Shown here one piece after another: positions 33,221 through 41,750 of a stretch of DNA of 64,000 bases. Below the pieces are notes generated by a model, which did no database searches, was not told the origin of the DNA, and worked only from the letters and a program-made list of their open reading frames with translations. Where the stretch lies: positions 682,001-746,000 of the forward strand of contig JAVSMN010000001.1 in NCBI GenBank assembly GCA_032027205.1. The letters are read 5' to 3'. The stretch comes from Zeimonas sp032027205 (lineage in GTDB: Bacteria; Pseudomonadota; Gammaproteobacteria; Burkholderiales; Burkholderiaceae_E). The first letter of the stretch is position 1. Every line of letters begins with the position of its first letter. Made by a program: the position numbers and the translations under genes.

Positions 33221-34555
33221 ATGCAGGTCCTGTGCGGAACCGACTTCAGCGACCGGGCCGAGGAGGCTGCCGCGCTCGGCGCGTCGCTCGCGCAGCGCAC
33301 CGGCGGCGAGCTCACGCTGGTGCACGTCCTCGACACGCGCAGCGTGCTGCTCGGCCCGGCGCCGGCGCTCGACGCGATCGAGGAGGACGCTCGGCAACGC
33401 CTGGAGGCGACCGCCGACCGCCTGCGGAAGACCGGCGCGAAGGTGCACACCGAGTTGCCGGCAGGCTGGCCCGACGAGGCGATCGTCGCCGAAGCGAAGA
33501 AGCGAGGCGCCGGGCTGCTCGTCATGCCGGCGATCGGCCGGCGCGACGGAGTCGCCGTTCGCCTGGGCAAGACCTGCGAACGCGTGCTGCGCACGACCGA
33601 GACGCCGATGCTAGTGCTGCGCGACGCGTCCCCGCTCCTGTCGTGGCTGCGCGGCGAGCGCGCGCTGCGCCTGCTCGTCGCCTACGACTTCACGCCACAG
33701 GCCGACGCCGCGTTGCTGTTCGCCGCCAGGCTCGCCGAACTCGGCTCGTGCCACGTGCTGGCCGCCTATGTCGACGATCCCCGGCATGAGGCAACGCGCC
33801 TCGGATTGCTCGACGACCCGGGGCTCGCGCGGCAACACCTGCGCGAGGAGATCGTTGCCCGGATCGGGCGCGCGCTACCGTCGCTGGCGGTCGAGGTGGT
33901 GGTGTCTGCGCACGAAGGAGAACCGGCAGCGCGGCTCGCGCACCTGGCCGAGCGCGAACAGGCCGACCTGCTGCTGGTCGGCTCGCATCAGCGCAATGCG
34001 GTCGAGCGCCTGTTCACCGGCTCGGTCGCGCTCGACCTGCTGCGCGAATCTGCGGTCAACGTACTCGTGGTCCCCGGCGCTGCCGTCGCATCGGCCTCGC
34101 TGCTACCGCCGGTGATCCGGCGCATCGTCGCCGCCACCGACCTGTCGCCGATCGGCAACCGCGCGGTTGCGCACGCCCTCGCCCTCGCGCCATCGGGGGC
34201 CGAAGTCGTCGTCGTCCACGTAGTCAGCCCGAACCTGATGCGCAACGGGCGCTACGGCCGGCCGGTGCATCCCGAGTTCGCCCGCGAGCACGCAGCGGTC
34301 GTCGCCGAGCGGCGCCAGGCGCTCGAAGCACTGGTCGCCGACCCCGGCAACGCCACGGTGCGCATCTACCTGCTCGAGAGTGACCGCCCCGACCGCGCAC
34401 TGCTCGAAGCGATCGAACGCGAAGCGGCCGACCTCGTCTGCGCCGGAACCATCGGTCGCACCGGACTGGGCGCGATGCTGCTCGGCTCCACCGCGCAGAC
34501 GCTGCTGCGCGGCACGCGTCGGCCGCTGTTGCTGGTGCAGCCGCAGGAGCGGTGA
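33221..34555 (+). CDS. Universal stress protein with three tandem UspA domains
   Basis: 444 residues from an ATG at 33221 with GGAG seven bases upstream. Three UspA-like domains follow one another: about 1-135, 145-285 and 290-444. Each starts with a beta-strand plus D-F-S/T (LCGTDFSDRAEEAA; LLVAYDFTPQADAA; IVAATDLSPIGNRA). The ATP-binding G-x2-G-x9-G-S/T motif is intact in domain 2 (GSHQRNAVERLFTGSVA) and domain 3 (GTIGRTGLGAMLLGSTA). It is degenerate in domain 1 (AIGRRDGVAVRLGKTCE). One or two domains per chain is the usual number. A TACAAT at 33187-33192 may be the -10 box. It converges on the sua5-like gene. Confidence 0.93.
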   Translation: MQVLCGTDFSDRAEEAAALGASLAQRTGGELTLVHVLDTRSVLLGPAPALDAIEEDARQRLEATADRLRKTGAKVHTELPAGWPDEAIVAEAKKRGAGLLVMPAIGRRDGVAVRLGKTCERVLRTTETPMLVLRDASPLLSWLRGERALRLLVAYDFTPQADAALLFAARLAELGSCHVLAAYVDDPRHEATRLGLLDDPGLARQHLREEIVARIGRALPSLAVEVVVSAHEGEPAARLAHLAEREQADLLLVGSHQRNAVERLFTGSVALDLLRESAVNVLVVPGAAVASASLLPPVIRRIVAATDLSPIGNRAVAHALALAPSGAEVVVVHVVSPNLMRNGRYGRPVHPEFAREHAAVVAERRQALEALVADPGNATVRIYLLESDRPDRALLEAIEREAADLVCAGTIGRTGLGAMLLGSTAQTLLRGTRRPLLLVQPQER

Positions 34556-34563
34556 AAGGGCCT

Positions 34564-35547
34564 TCACCGTCCTGTCGCTGCGGCCCGCCGCAACCGATCG
34601 CCCACCGCGCGCCACTCGGGTGTGCCGGGGACGCGTTCGATGACGATGCGGTCGCAGCCGGAGCGATCGAGGCGGCGCAGCGTGTCGTAGAGTTCGTGCG
34701 CGGTCGTTCGGGCGTCGTGCGACATCGTCAAGCCGACGTCGGCGATCGAGGCCGGCACCGAGCGGGACCACAAGGCGACCCTGCGGCCCTGCGAGCGCCA
34801 CTGCGCCACCCGTGCGGGCACTTCGTCGGCGTCGACGACTTCGACCGGCGTGGCCGGCGCGTAGTGCGCGTCGAGCGTGCCCGACGCGCGCGGCGCATGC
34901 GTGTCTCGTTCGAGCACCTCCTCGCCGAGCACCGCGGCCAGTTGCGCGACCGATATGCCGCCGGGACGCAACAGCACCGGACGGCCACGACTGAGATCGA
35001 CGATCGTCGACTCGACGCCGACCTCGCACGGACCGCCATCGAGAATCAGCGGCGCATCGTCGCCCAGGTCTTCGACGACGTGCTCGGCGCGCGTCGGGCT
35101 GATGCGACCGAAGCGGTTCGCCGAGGGCGCGGCGATGCCGATCCCTCCGCGTCGCGCGAACGCATGCAGCAGCGCACGCGCCACCGGATGGGCAGGCGCG
35201 CGCAGCCCGATCGTCGACTCGACGCCGCAGGCCCAGGCCGGCGCGTCGGCGGCGCGCTTCAGGATCAGCGTGAGCGGCCCGGGCCAGAACGCTTCGGCCA
35301 GGCGCTGCGCGCGCTGCGACCACTCGGTCCACGCCATCGCGGGGCCGTCGTCGAGTGCGTGCACGATCAACGGATGACCGACCGGGCGCTGCTTGATCCG
35401 GTACACCGCCGCGACCGCGTCGCGGTTCGCTGCATCCGCGCCGAGCCCGTAGACCGTCTCGGTGGGAAAGACGACGAGCTCGCCGCGCGCAAGTCGCGCG
35501 GCGCCTTCCTCGATTGCCGCCGCATCGGCCGGACGCACGAGCGTCAT
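34564..35547 (-). CDS. L-threonylcarbamoyladenylate synthase (Sua5 type)
   Basis: 327 residues. The YrdC domain (about 1-200) shows VFPTETVYGLGADAANRDAVAAVYRIKQRPVGHPLIVH, WPGPLTLIL, STIGLRAPAHPVA, GIAAPSANRFGRISPTRAEHV and STIVDLSRGRPVLLRPGGIS. The extra C-terminal Sua5 domain (about 215-327) starts after the linker with ASGTLDAHYAPATPVEVV, which distinguishes Sua5 from the shorter TsaC. It makes the TC-AMP used for t6A37 tRNA modification. The start overlaps the purK stop as ATGA. It is the last gene of the purC-purE-purK-sua5 run. Confidence 0.95.
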   Translation of the reverse strand: MTLVRPADAAAIEEGAARLARGELVVFPTETVYGLGADAANRDAVAAVYRIKQRPVGHPLIVHALDDGPAMAWTEWSQRAQRLAEAFWPGPLTLILKRAADAPAWACGVESTIGLRAPAHPVARALLHAFARRGGIGIAAPSANRFGRISPTRAEHVVEDLGDDAPLILDGGPCEVGVESTIVDLSRGRPVLLRPGGISVAQLAAVLGEEVLERDTHAPRASGTLDAHYAPATPVEVVDADEVPARVAQWRSQGRRVALWSRSVPASIADVGLTMSHDARTTAHELYDTLRRLDRSGCDRIVIERVPGTPEWRAVGDRLRRAAATGR

Positions 35548-36761
35548 CGCCCGCGCGCTCCGATGCCGAGCGCTCGCTCGATTTCGTCGGCAACGGCGCC
35601 GGCCTCGTCGGCCGATGCGCCGAGGACGGTAACGTGGCCCATCTTGCGACCGCGCCGCGCTTCGCGCTTGCCGTACAGGTGCAGCTTGGCCGACGGATGC
35701 CGCAGCACCGCCGACCAATCGGGTTCGCGCATTTCGTTCGTCCGATCGTCGAACCAGATGTCGCCCAGCAGGTTGAGCATCACGGCCGGCGCGAGCAGAC
35801 CTGCGTCGCCAAGAGGCAGGCCGGCGAGCACCCGCGCCTGCTGCTCGAACTGGCTCGTCACGCACGCATCGATCGTCGCGTGACCGGAATTGTGCGGACG
35901 CGGCGCGATCTCGTTGACGAGCAGCGTCGCATCGGCGAGCACGAAGAACTCCACGCACAGCACGCCGACGTAACCGAGCGCGTCGGCGATGCGCCGGGTC
36001 GCATCGACGGCGCGCTGCGCGAGCGACGGATCGACGCGCGCGGGAAACGTGGTGCGCGCGAGGATGCCGTCGCGGTGCACGTTGCCCGCGACGTCCCACG
36101 CGAGACTCGTGCCGTCGAAGCCACGCGCGAGCAGCACCGACACTTCGCTGTCGAGTGCGAGCCGCTGCTCGAGCACGCAGTCCCCCGAACCGAGCTCGCC
36201 GAAGGCGGAGCACGCCTCTTCGGCGTTCATCACGCCGACCTGCCCCTTGCCGTCGTAACCCAGGCGCGCCACCTTGACGATGCCGGGGAAGAGCGCATCG
36301 GGCGCTTCGCGCGCGTCGTCGAGGCTGCGCAGCGGCCGGTACGGCGCGGTCGGCAGCCCCGCCGCGCGAACGAAATCCTTCTCGGCAATCCGATCCTGTG
36401 CGATCGCCACGCTATCGGCCGACGGCGCAACGATCGTCCGCTCGGACAGTTGTTGCAACGCGCGCGCGGGGACGTTCTCGAACTCGGTCGTCACCGCGGC
36501 GCAGGTATCGGCGAGCTCGGCCAGCGCAGCCTCGTCGAGATAGTCGGCACGCAGGTGCCGCTCGGCGATCGAACCTGCCGGACTGTCGGCGCCGGGGTCG
36601 AGCACGCAGACGCGGTAGCCGAGGCTTTGCGCGGCCATGCAGAACATTCGACCGAGTTGGCCGCCGCCGAGCATGCCGAGCCAGTTGCCGGGCGCGAGCG
36701 GCGCCGCAGGCCGACGCGGTGCCGTGGAACCTGCCTCGGCGCGTCGCGGATTCCGGCTCAT
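35544..36761 (-). CDS. purK: N5-carboxyaminoimidazole ribonucleotide synthase
   Basis: 405 residues. An ATP-grasp enzyme with LGMLGGGQLGRMFCMAAQSLGYRVCVLDP near the N-terminus (about 28-57), then TTEFENVPARAL, IVKVARLGYDGKGQ, FFVLADATLLVNEIAPRPHNSGHATIDAC and HLYGKREARRGRKMGHVTV. It converts AIR, bicarbonate and ATP to N5-CAIR, the partner step to PurE. About 25 extra N-terminal residues rich in Arg, Ala and Pro precede the core. It is 13 bases after purE and overlaps the sua5-like gene by four bases. Confidence 0.97.
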   Translation of the reverse strand: MSRNPRRAEAGSTAPRRPAAPLAPGNWLGMLGGGQLGRMFCMAAQSLGYRVCVLDPGADSPAGSIAERHLRADYLDEAALAELADTCAAVTTEFENVPARALQQLSERTIVAPSADSVAIAQDRIAEKDFVRAAGLPTAPYRPLRSLDDAREAPDALFPGIVKVARLGYDGKGQVGVMNAEEACSAFGELGSGDCVLEQRLALDSEVSVLLARGFDGTSLAWDVAGNVHRDGILARTTFPARVDPSLAQRAVDATRRIADALGYVGVLCVEFFVLADATLLVNEIAPRPHNSGHATIDACVTSQFEQQARVLAGLPLGDAGLLAPAVMLNLLGDIWFDDRTNEMREPDWSAVLRHPSAKLHLYGKREARRGRKMGHVTVLGASADEAGAVADEIERALGIGARGR

Positions 36762-36774
36762 CGTTGACGGGACG

Positions 36775-37308
36775 TCACGCGGGCGGCAGCGTCGTGCTGC
36801 GCGCCGACTCGGTCTGCGCGCTGCGGAAGGCGACGAGCCGATCGGCCAGCGCGGGGTCGTCGACGGCCAGCATCGCCACCGCGTGCAGCGCCGCATTCGC
36901 TGCGCCCGCCTCGCCGATCGCGAAAGTGGCGACCGGGATTCCGCGCGGCATCTGCACGATCGACAGCAGCGAGTCTTCGCCACGCAGGTACTTCGACGGA
37001 CAGGGAACGCCGAGCACCGGCACGATCGTCTTTGCCGCGAGCATGCCGGGCAGGTGTGCAGCGCCTCCCGCCCCGGCGATGATCACGCGCAAGCCGCGCG
37101 CGCGCGCGCGTTCGGCGTATTCGAACATTTCGTCGGGCATCCGATGCGCCGAAACGACAAGCGCCTCGAAGGGCACGCCGAATTCGCGCAGCACGGCGGC
37201 GGCATGCTGCATCACGCTCCAGTCGCTGCCCGAACCCATGACCACGCCGACGAGGGCGTCTGCCGCCTCCGTTGCCGCGGGCTCGTTGCCGACGGAAATC
37301 TCGCTCAT
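36775..37308 (-). CDS. purE: 5-(carboxyamino)imidazole ribonucleotide mutase
   Basis: 177 residues. Class I PurE motifs: VGVVMGSGSDWSVMQHAAAVL, VVSAHRMPDEMFEYAERARARGL, IAGAGGAAHLPGMLAAKT and PVLGVPCPSKYLRGEDSLLSIVQMPRGIPVATFAIGEAGAANAAL. It moves the carboxyl group of N5-CAIR to C4 of the imidazole, giving CAIR, which PurC uses. A short hydrophilic extension precedes the core. It lies 47 bases downstream of purC. Confidence 0.97.
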   Translation of the reverse strand: MSEISVGNEPAATEAADALVGVVMGSGSDWSVMQHAAAVLREFGVPFEALVVSAHRMPDEMFEYAERARARGLRVIIAGAGGAAHLPGMLAAKTIVPVLGVPCPSKYLRGEDSLLSIVQMPRGIPVATFAIGEAGAANAALHAVAMLAVDDPALADRLVAFRSAQTESARSTTLPPA

Positions 37309-37355
37309 CGTTCGCGGCTCTTCGGTCGTTCGTCGTTCATCGCGCGCGTCGTGCG

Positions 37356-38273
<918 letters not shown>

Positions 38274-38319
38274 CGGTCGTTGGCGCAAAAGCGCCATTCT
38301 GCCCGAACGGGCGGCCACA

Positions 38320-39099
38320 TCAGGTCGCGAAGCCGCGCAGCCAGCCCAGGCCGTTGCGCGTGCCGTTGCGCGGGCGGTACTCGCAACCGACCCAGCCGTC
38401 GTAGCCGAGCTCGTCGAGCAGCGCGAACAGGTACGGGTAGTGCAGCTCGCCGATGTCGGGTTCCGCGCGTTCCGGCACGCCGGCGATCTGGATGTGTCCG
38501 ACACCGGCGATATATCGGCGGATCTTCGTGGACACGTCGCCCTCGACGACCTGGCAGTGATACAGGTCCATCTGCACCTTCAGGTTCGGCTCGCCCACCT
38601 CGGCCACGATCGCGTGCGCGTCGGCCTGCGTCGTGAGCAGATAGCCGGGAACATCGCGCCGGTTGATCGGCTCGATGAGGACGGTGACTGCGGCTCCCGC
38701 CAGTCGACGGCAGGCCCAGCGCAGGTTGTCGACGTAGGTTGCATGCTGCCCGGCGCGCCGCGTGTCGTCGCGCACGACGCCCGCCATCACGTGCAGCCGC
38801 GCGCAGCCGAGCACGGCCGCGTATTCGAGCGCCTGGTCGATCGACGCACGAAACGCATCGACGCGATCGGGCAGGCTGGCGAGTCCGCGTTCGCCGGCGC
38901 GCGCCTCGCCCGGTGGCGCATTGAACAGCGCCTGCTCGAGTCCGTTGGCGAGCAGCGCCGAGCGGATCTCGACGGCCGAATGTTCGTACGGAAACAGGAA
39001 CTCGACGGCGCGGAAGCCGTCGCGCGCCGCCGCCTCGAAGCGATCGAAGAACGGCAACTCGGTATAGAGCCAGGACAGGTTCGCTGCGAACTTCGGCAT
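38320..39099 (-). CDS. Hydroxypyruvate isomerase-family protein (Hyi/OtnI-like TIM barrel)
   Basis: 259 residues with GGGAG about seven bases before the ATG at 39099. AP-endonuclease-2-like sugar isomerase barrel: FAANLSWLYTELPFFDRFEAAARDGFRAVEFLFPYEHS, LFNAPPG, LIEPINRRDVPGYLL, LKVQMDLYHCQVVEGD, HIQIAGVPERAEPDIGELHYP and WVGCEYRPRNGTRNGLGWL. The metal-binding Glu/Asp/Gln/Glu set fits the hydroxypyruvate isomerase family, which includes 2-oxo-tetronate isomerase OtnI. No glyoxylate carboligase or otn genes are next to it, so the precise substrate is open. It lies just downstream of, and divergent from, the TauE gene. Confidence 0.9.
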   Translation of the reverse strand: MPKFAANLSWLYTELPFFDRFEAAARDGFRAVEFLFPYEHSAVEIRSALLANGLEQALFNAPPGEARAGERGLASLPDRVDAFRASIDQALEYAAVLGCARLHVMAGVVRDDTRRAGQHATYVDNLRWACRRLAGAAVTVLIEPINRRDVPGYLLTTQADAHAIVAEVGEPNLKVQMDLYHCQVVEGDVSTKIRRYIAGVGHIQIAGVPERAEPDIGELHYPYLFALLDELGYDGWVGCEYRPRNGTRNGLGWLRGFAT

Positions 39100-39210
39100 C
39101 GTTGCTCCCTGCGCGCCGCTGTCGGGCGGGCGCGATCCTTCATGATAGAGACCCGCGTGCCGAGGCACGACGACCGAAAACGAAAGCCGCTTCTCCTCTT
39201 GCGAGTCACG

Positions 39211-40005
39211 ATGATCTGGATCGCCACCTACCTCGTCGCGGGCGCCGGCGTCGGCTTCCTCGCCGGCCTGCTCGGCATCGGCGGCGGCATGACGCTGGTG
39301 CCGATCCTGGCGACGCTGTTCGCCGCCCAGTCGCTCGCCCCAGACTACAACGTGCACCTCGCGCTGGGCACCGGCATGGCGTCGGTGCTCTTCACGTCGA
39401 GCGCGAGCGTGCGCGAGCACCATCGGCACGCGGCCGTCGACTGGCGCATCGTCGCGCGCATCGCACCGGGCATGCTGCTCGGCGCGCTGTCGTCCACGCT
39501 GGCGGCCGGCTGGATCAGCCAGCGCACGCTTGCGCTCGCCTTCGCCGTGATCGTCTTCGCCGGCGCGACGCAGATCCTGGTCGGACGAAAGCCGAAGGCT
39601 GCGCGCGACATGCCGGGCACGATCGCGACCTTCAGCATCTCGTACCTGATCGGGGTGGTCTGCGGCCTCGTCTCCGCCGGCGGCGCGTTCCTCACGATTC
39701 CGTTCATGCTGTTCTGCGGAGTACCGATGCACCGCGCGATCGGCACCGCCGCTGCGATCGGCGTGCCGGTCGCCCTCGTCGGCACGATCGGCTATGTCAC
39801 CGGCGGCTGGCGCATTCACGATCTGCCGTCGATGTCGATGGGCTTCGTCTACCTGCCGGCGCTCGTTTCGCTGGTGGCGGCGAGCGTGCTGACCGCACCG
39901 TGGGGTGCGCGAAAGGCGCATGCACTACCCGTCGCGACGCTCAAGCGCGTGTTCGCCGGCCTGCTGTACGTGCTGGCGACCAAGATGGCGATCAGCGCGT
40001 GGTAA
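39211..40005 (+). CDS. Sulfite exporter TauE/SafE family protein
   Basis: 264 residues with seven or eight hydrophobic helices. It starts MIWIATYLVAGAGVGFLAGLLGIGGGMTLVPIL. The GxLxGLxGIGGGxxxxP signature repeats in weaker form in the second half (GVVCGLVSAGGAFLTIPFMLFCGVPMHRAIGTAAAIG), as expected for the duplicated TauE fold. These inner-membrane proteins export sulfite, sulfoacetate or other organosulfur anions; substrate unknown here. An upstream in-frame ATG at 39142 exists, but the added residues are charged and not membrane-like. Confidence 0.9.
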   Translation: MIWIATYLVAGAGVGFLAGLLGIGGGMTLVPILATLFAAQSLAPDYNVHLALGTGMASVLFTSSASVREHHRHAAVDWRIVARIAPGMLLGALSSTLAAGWISQRTLALAFAVIVFAGATQILVGRKPKAARDMPGTIATFSISYLIGVVCGLVSAGGAFLTIPFMLFCGVPMHRAIGTAAAIGVPVALVGTIGYVTGGWRIHDLPSMSMGFVYLPALVSLVAASVLTAPWGARKAHALPVATLKRVFAGLLYVLATKMAISAW

Positions 40006-40072
40006 GGGCGCAGCCGATTGCCGTTTCAACGTGGCAGCAGGCAACGCGCCACCGTACCGAGGAGCACGACCG

Positions 40073-40390
40073 ATGATCAGCGAACTGGTCTGGTTCGATC
40101 TTCCCGCCGGCATGCGTCGCGAGGAAGTGGTCGAAGGAATGCGCGACGTGGCGCCGAGCTGGCGCGCCAACGCCGAGTTGATCCGCAAGACCTTCCTCTA
40201 CGACGCCGAGAAAAGACGCACCGGCGCGCTGTACCTGTGGAAGACGAAGGCGGCGGCCGATGCGGCCCACGACGACACCTGGCGCCGGCGCGTGCGCGAG
40301 AAGTACGGCAGCACGCCGACGCGCGAATTCTTCGAAACGCCGCTCGTCGTCGACAATGCGCTCGGGCAGACGATCGACGACGGCGGCTGA
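40073..40390 (+). CDS. YdhR-like/ABM-fold small protein
   Basis: 105 residues from an ATG at 40073, preceded by GGAG. The sequence (MISELVWFDLPAGMRREEVVEGMRDVAPSWRANAELIRKTFLYD, then RRTGALYLWKTKAAADAAHDDTWRRRVREKYGSTPTREFFETPLVVDN) resembles YdhR and other antibiotic-biosynthesis-monooxygenase-fold dimeric alpha-beta barrel proteins. Several of these are called putative monooxygenases without proof. It lies 67 bases after the TauE gene on the same strand and may be co-transcribed. Function is not assigned. Confidence 0.8.
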   Translation: MISELVWFDLPAGMRREEVVEGMRDVAPSWRANAELIRKTFLYDAEKRRTGALYLWKTKAAADAAHDDTWRRRVREKYGSTPTREFFETPLVVDNALGQTIDDGG

Positions 40391-40462
40391 GCCGAGGCGA
40401 GCAGAGCCGCTGATCCTCACGGCCGGCGGGCCCCGGACGCGCCCTCGCCGGCCGAAGTTCGC

Positions 40463-41527
40463 TCAGCGCACGACCTGCGCTAGCTCGCCTTTCTTGTAGC
40501 GGTCGATCATCACCGACATCGCGATGGGCCGGATGCGGCTCGCCTGCCCTTCGCAGCCGAATTCCTTGTAACGCGCCAGGCACACCTTCTTCGCCGCCAC
40601 GTGTGCCGGCTTCAGGTATTCGCGCGGATCGAACTTCGACGGATGCTCGGCGAAGAAACGGCGAATCGCGCCGGTCATCGCCAGGCGGATGTCGGTGTCG
40701 ATGTTGATCTTGCGCACGCCGAACTTGATCGCTTCCTGGATCTCCTCGACCGGCACGCCGTACGTTTCCTTCATGTCGCCGCCGAATTCGCGAATCTCGG
40801 CGAGCAACTCCTGCGGCACCGACGACGAACCGTGCATCACGAGGTGCGTGTTCGGAATGCGCCGGTGGATCTCCTTGATGCGATCGATCGCGAGGATGTC
40901 GCCGGTGGGCTTGCGCGAGAACTTGTACGCGCCGTGCGAGGTGCCGATCGCAATCGCCAGCGCATCCACCTGCGTCTTCTTGACGAAGTCGGCTGCCTGC
41001 TCCGGATCGGTGAGAAGCTGCTCGCGCGTCATCCTGCCTTCCGCGCCGTGGCCGTCTTCCTTGTCGCCCTTCATCGTCTCGAGCGAACCGAGGCAGCCCA
41101 GTTCGCCCTCGACGGTGACACCGACCGTGTGCGCCATCTCGACGACGCGCTTCGTGACGTCGACGTTGTATTCGTAGGACGCGATCGTCTTGCCGTCTTC
41201 CTGCAGCGAGCCGTCCATCATCACCGACGAAAAACCCAGGCGGATCGCTTGCAGGCAGACCGCCGGCGACTGTCCGTGGTCCTGGTGCATGACGACCGGA
41301 ACGTTCGGGTAGCTCTCGACCGCCGCTTCGATCAGGTGTCGCAGGAACAGTTCGCCGGCGTATTTCCGTGCGCCCGCCGACGCCTGCATGATGACCGGCG
41401 CATCCGCCTCGCTCGCGGCGGCCATGATGGCCTGCACCTGCTCGAGGTTGTTGACGTTGAACGCCGGGATCCCGTAACCGTTCTCGGCCGCGTGATCGAG
41501 CAGCTGACGCATCGAAACCAGGGGCAT
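40463..41527 (-). CDS. fba: Fructose-1,6-bisphosphate aldolase, class II
   Basis: 354 residues, with GGAGG six bases before the ATG. Class II aldolase of the CbbA subtype (MPLVSMRQLLDHAAENGYGIPAFNVNNLEQVQAIM). The zinc and catalytic regions are PVVMHQDHGQSPAV, VMMDGSL, VEGELGCLGS, AIAIGTSHGAYKF, NTHLVMHGSSSVP and KINIDTDIRLAMTGAIRRF. It cleaves fructose-1,6-bisphosphate in glycolysis and works in reverse in gluconeogenesis. Order tkt-gap-pgk-pyk-fba is the usual one, but here other genes are interposed. Confidence 0.97.
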   Translation of the reverse strand: MPLVSMRQLLDHAAENGYGIPAFNVNNLEQVQAIMAAASEADAPVIMQASAGARKYAGELFLRHLIEAAVESYPNVPVVMHQDHGQSPAVCLQAIRLGFSSVMMDGSLQEDGKTIASYEYNVDVTKRVVEMAHTVGVTVEGELGCLGSLETMKGDKEDGHGAEGRMTREQLLTDPEQAADFVKKTQVDALAIAIGTSHGAYKFSRKPTGDILAIDRIKEIHRRIPNTHLVMHGSSSVPQELLAEIREFGGDMKETYGVPVEEIQEAIKFGVRKINIDTDIRLAMTGAIRRFFAEHPSKFDPREYLKPAHVAAKKVCLARYKEFGCEGQASRIRPIAMSVMIDRYKKGELAQVVR

Positions 41528-41750
41528 GACGACCTCCGAAGTGAACTCGGCGCAGACCCCCGGGGCGCACGGACGACACCGGGACGCTGCGCGAAGCTCC
41601 CTCGAAGGCCGATTATCGCCTACGCGTCGGTTGCGCCCACCGATCTCCGGCGGCGCCGTGCGACATGCGTCACATCGCCTCGCGCTCGCGTCGAGCGCAA
41701 GGCATCGCACCTGCTGCCCCTTCGGCATCGCCCGATACGACGACATCGAG

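Noticed and set aside
34550..34569. Hairpin CGGTGAA/TTCACCG spanning both stop codons of the convergent Usp and sua5-like genes, as a terminator
   Set aside because: The stem is short and lacks a T-run on either side; it may be chance overlap of TGA/TCA stop codons.
40421..40453. GGCCGGCG/CGCCGGCC hairpin between the YdhR-like gene and fba, as a bidirectional terminator
   Set aside because: There is no T-tract, the loop is 17 bases, and such GC inverted repeats are common by chance here.
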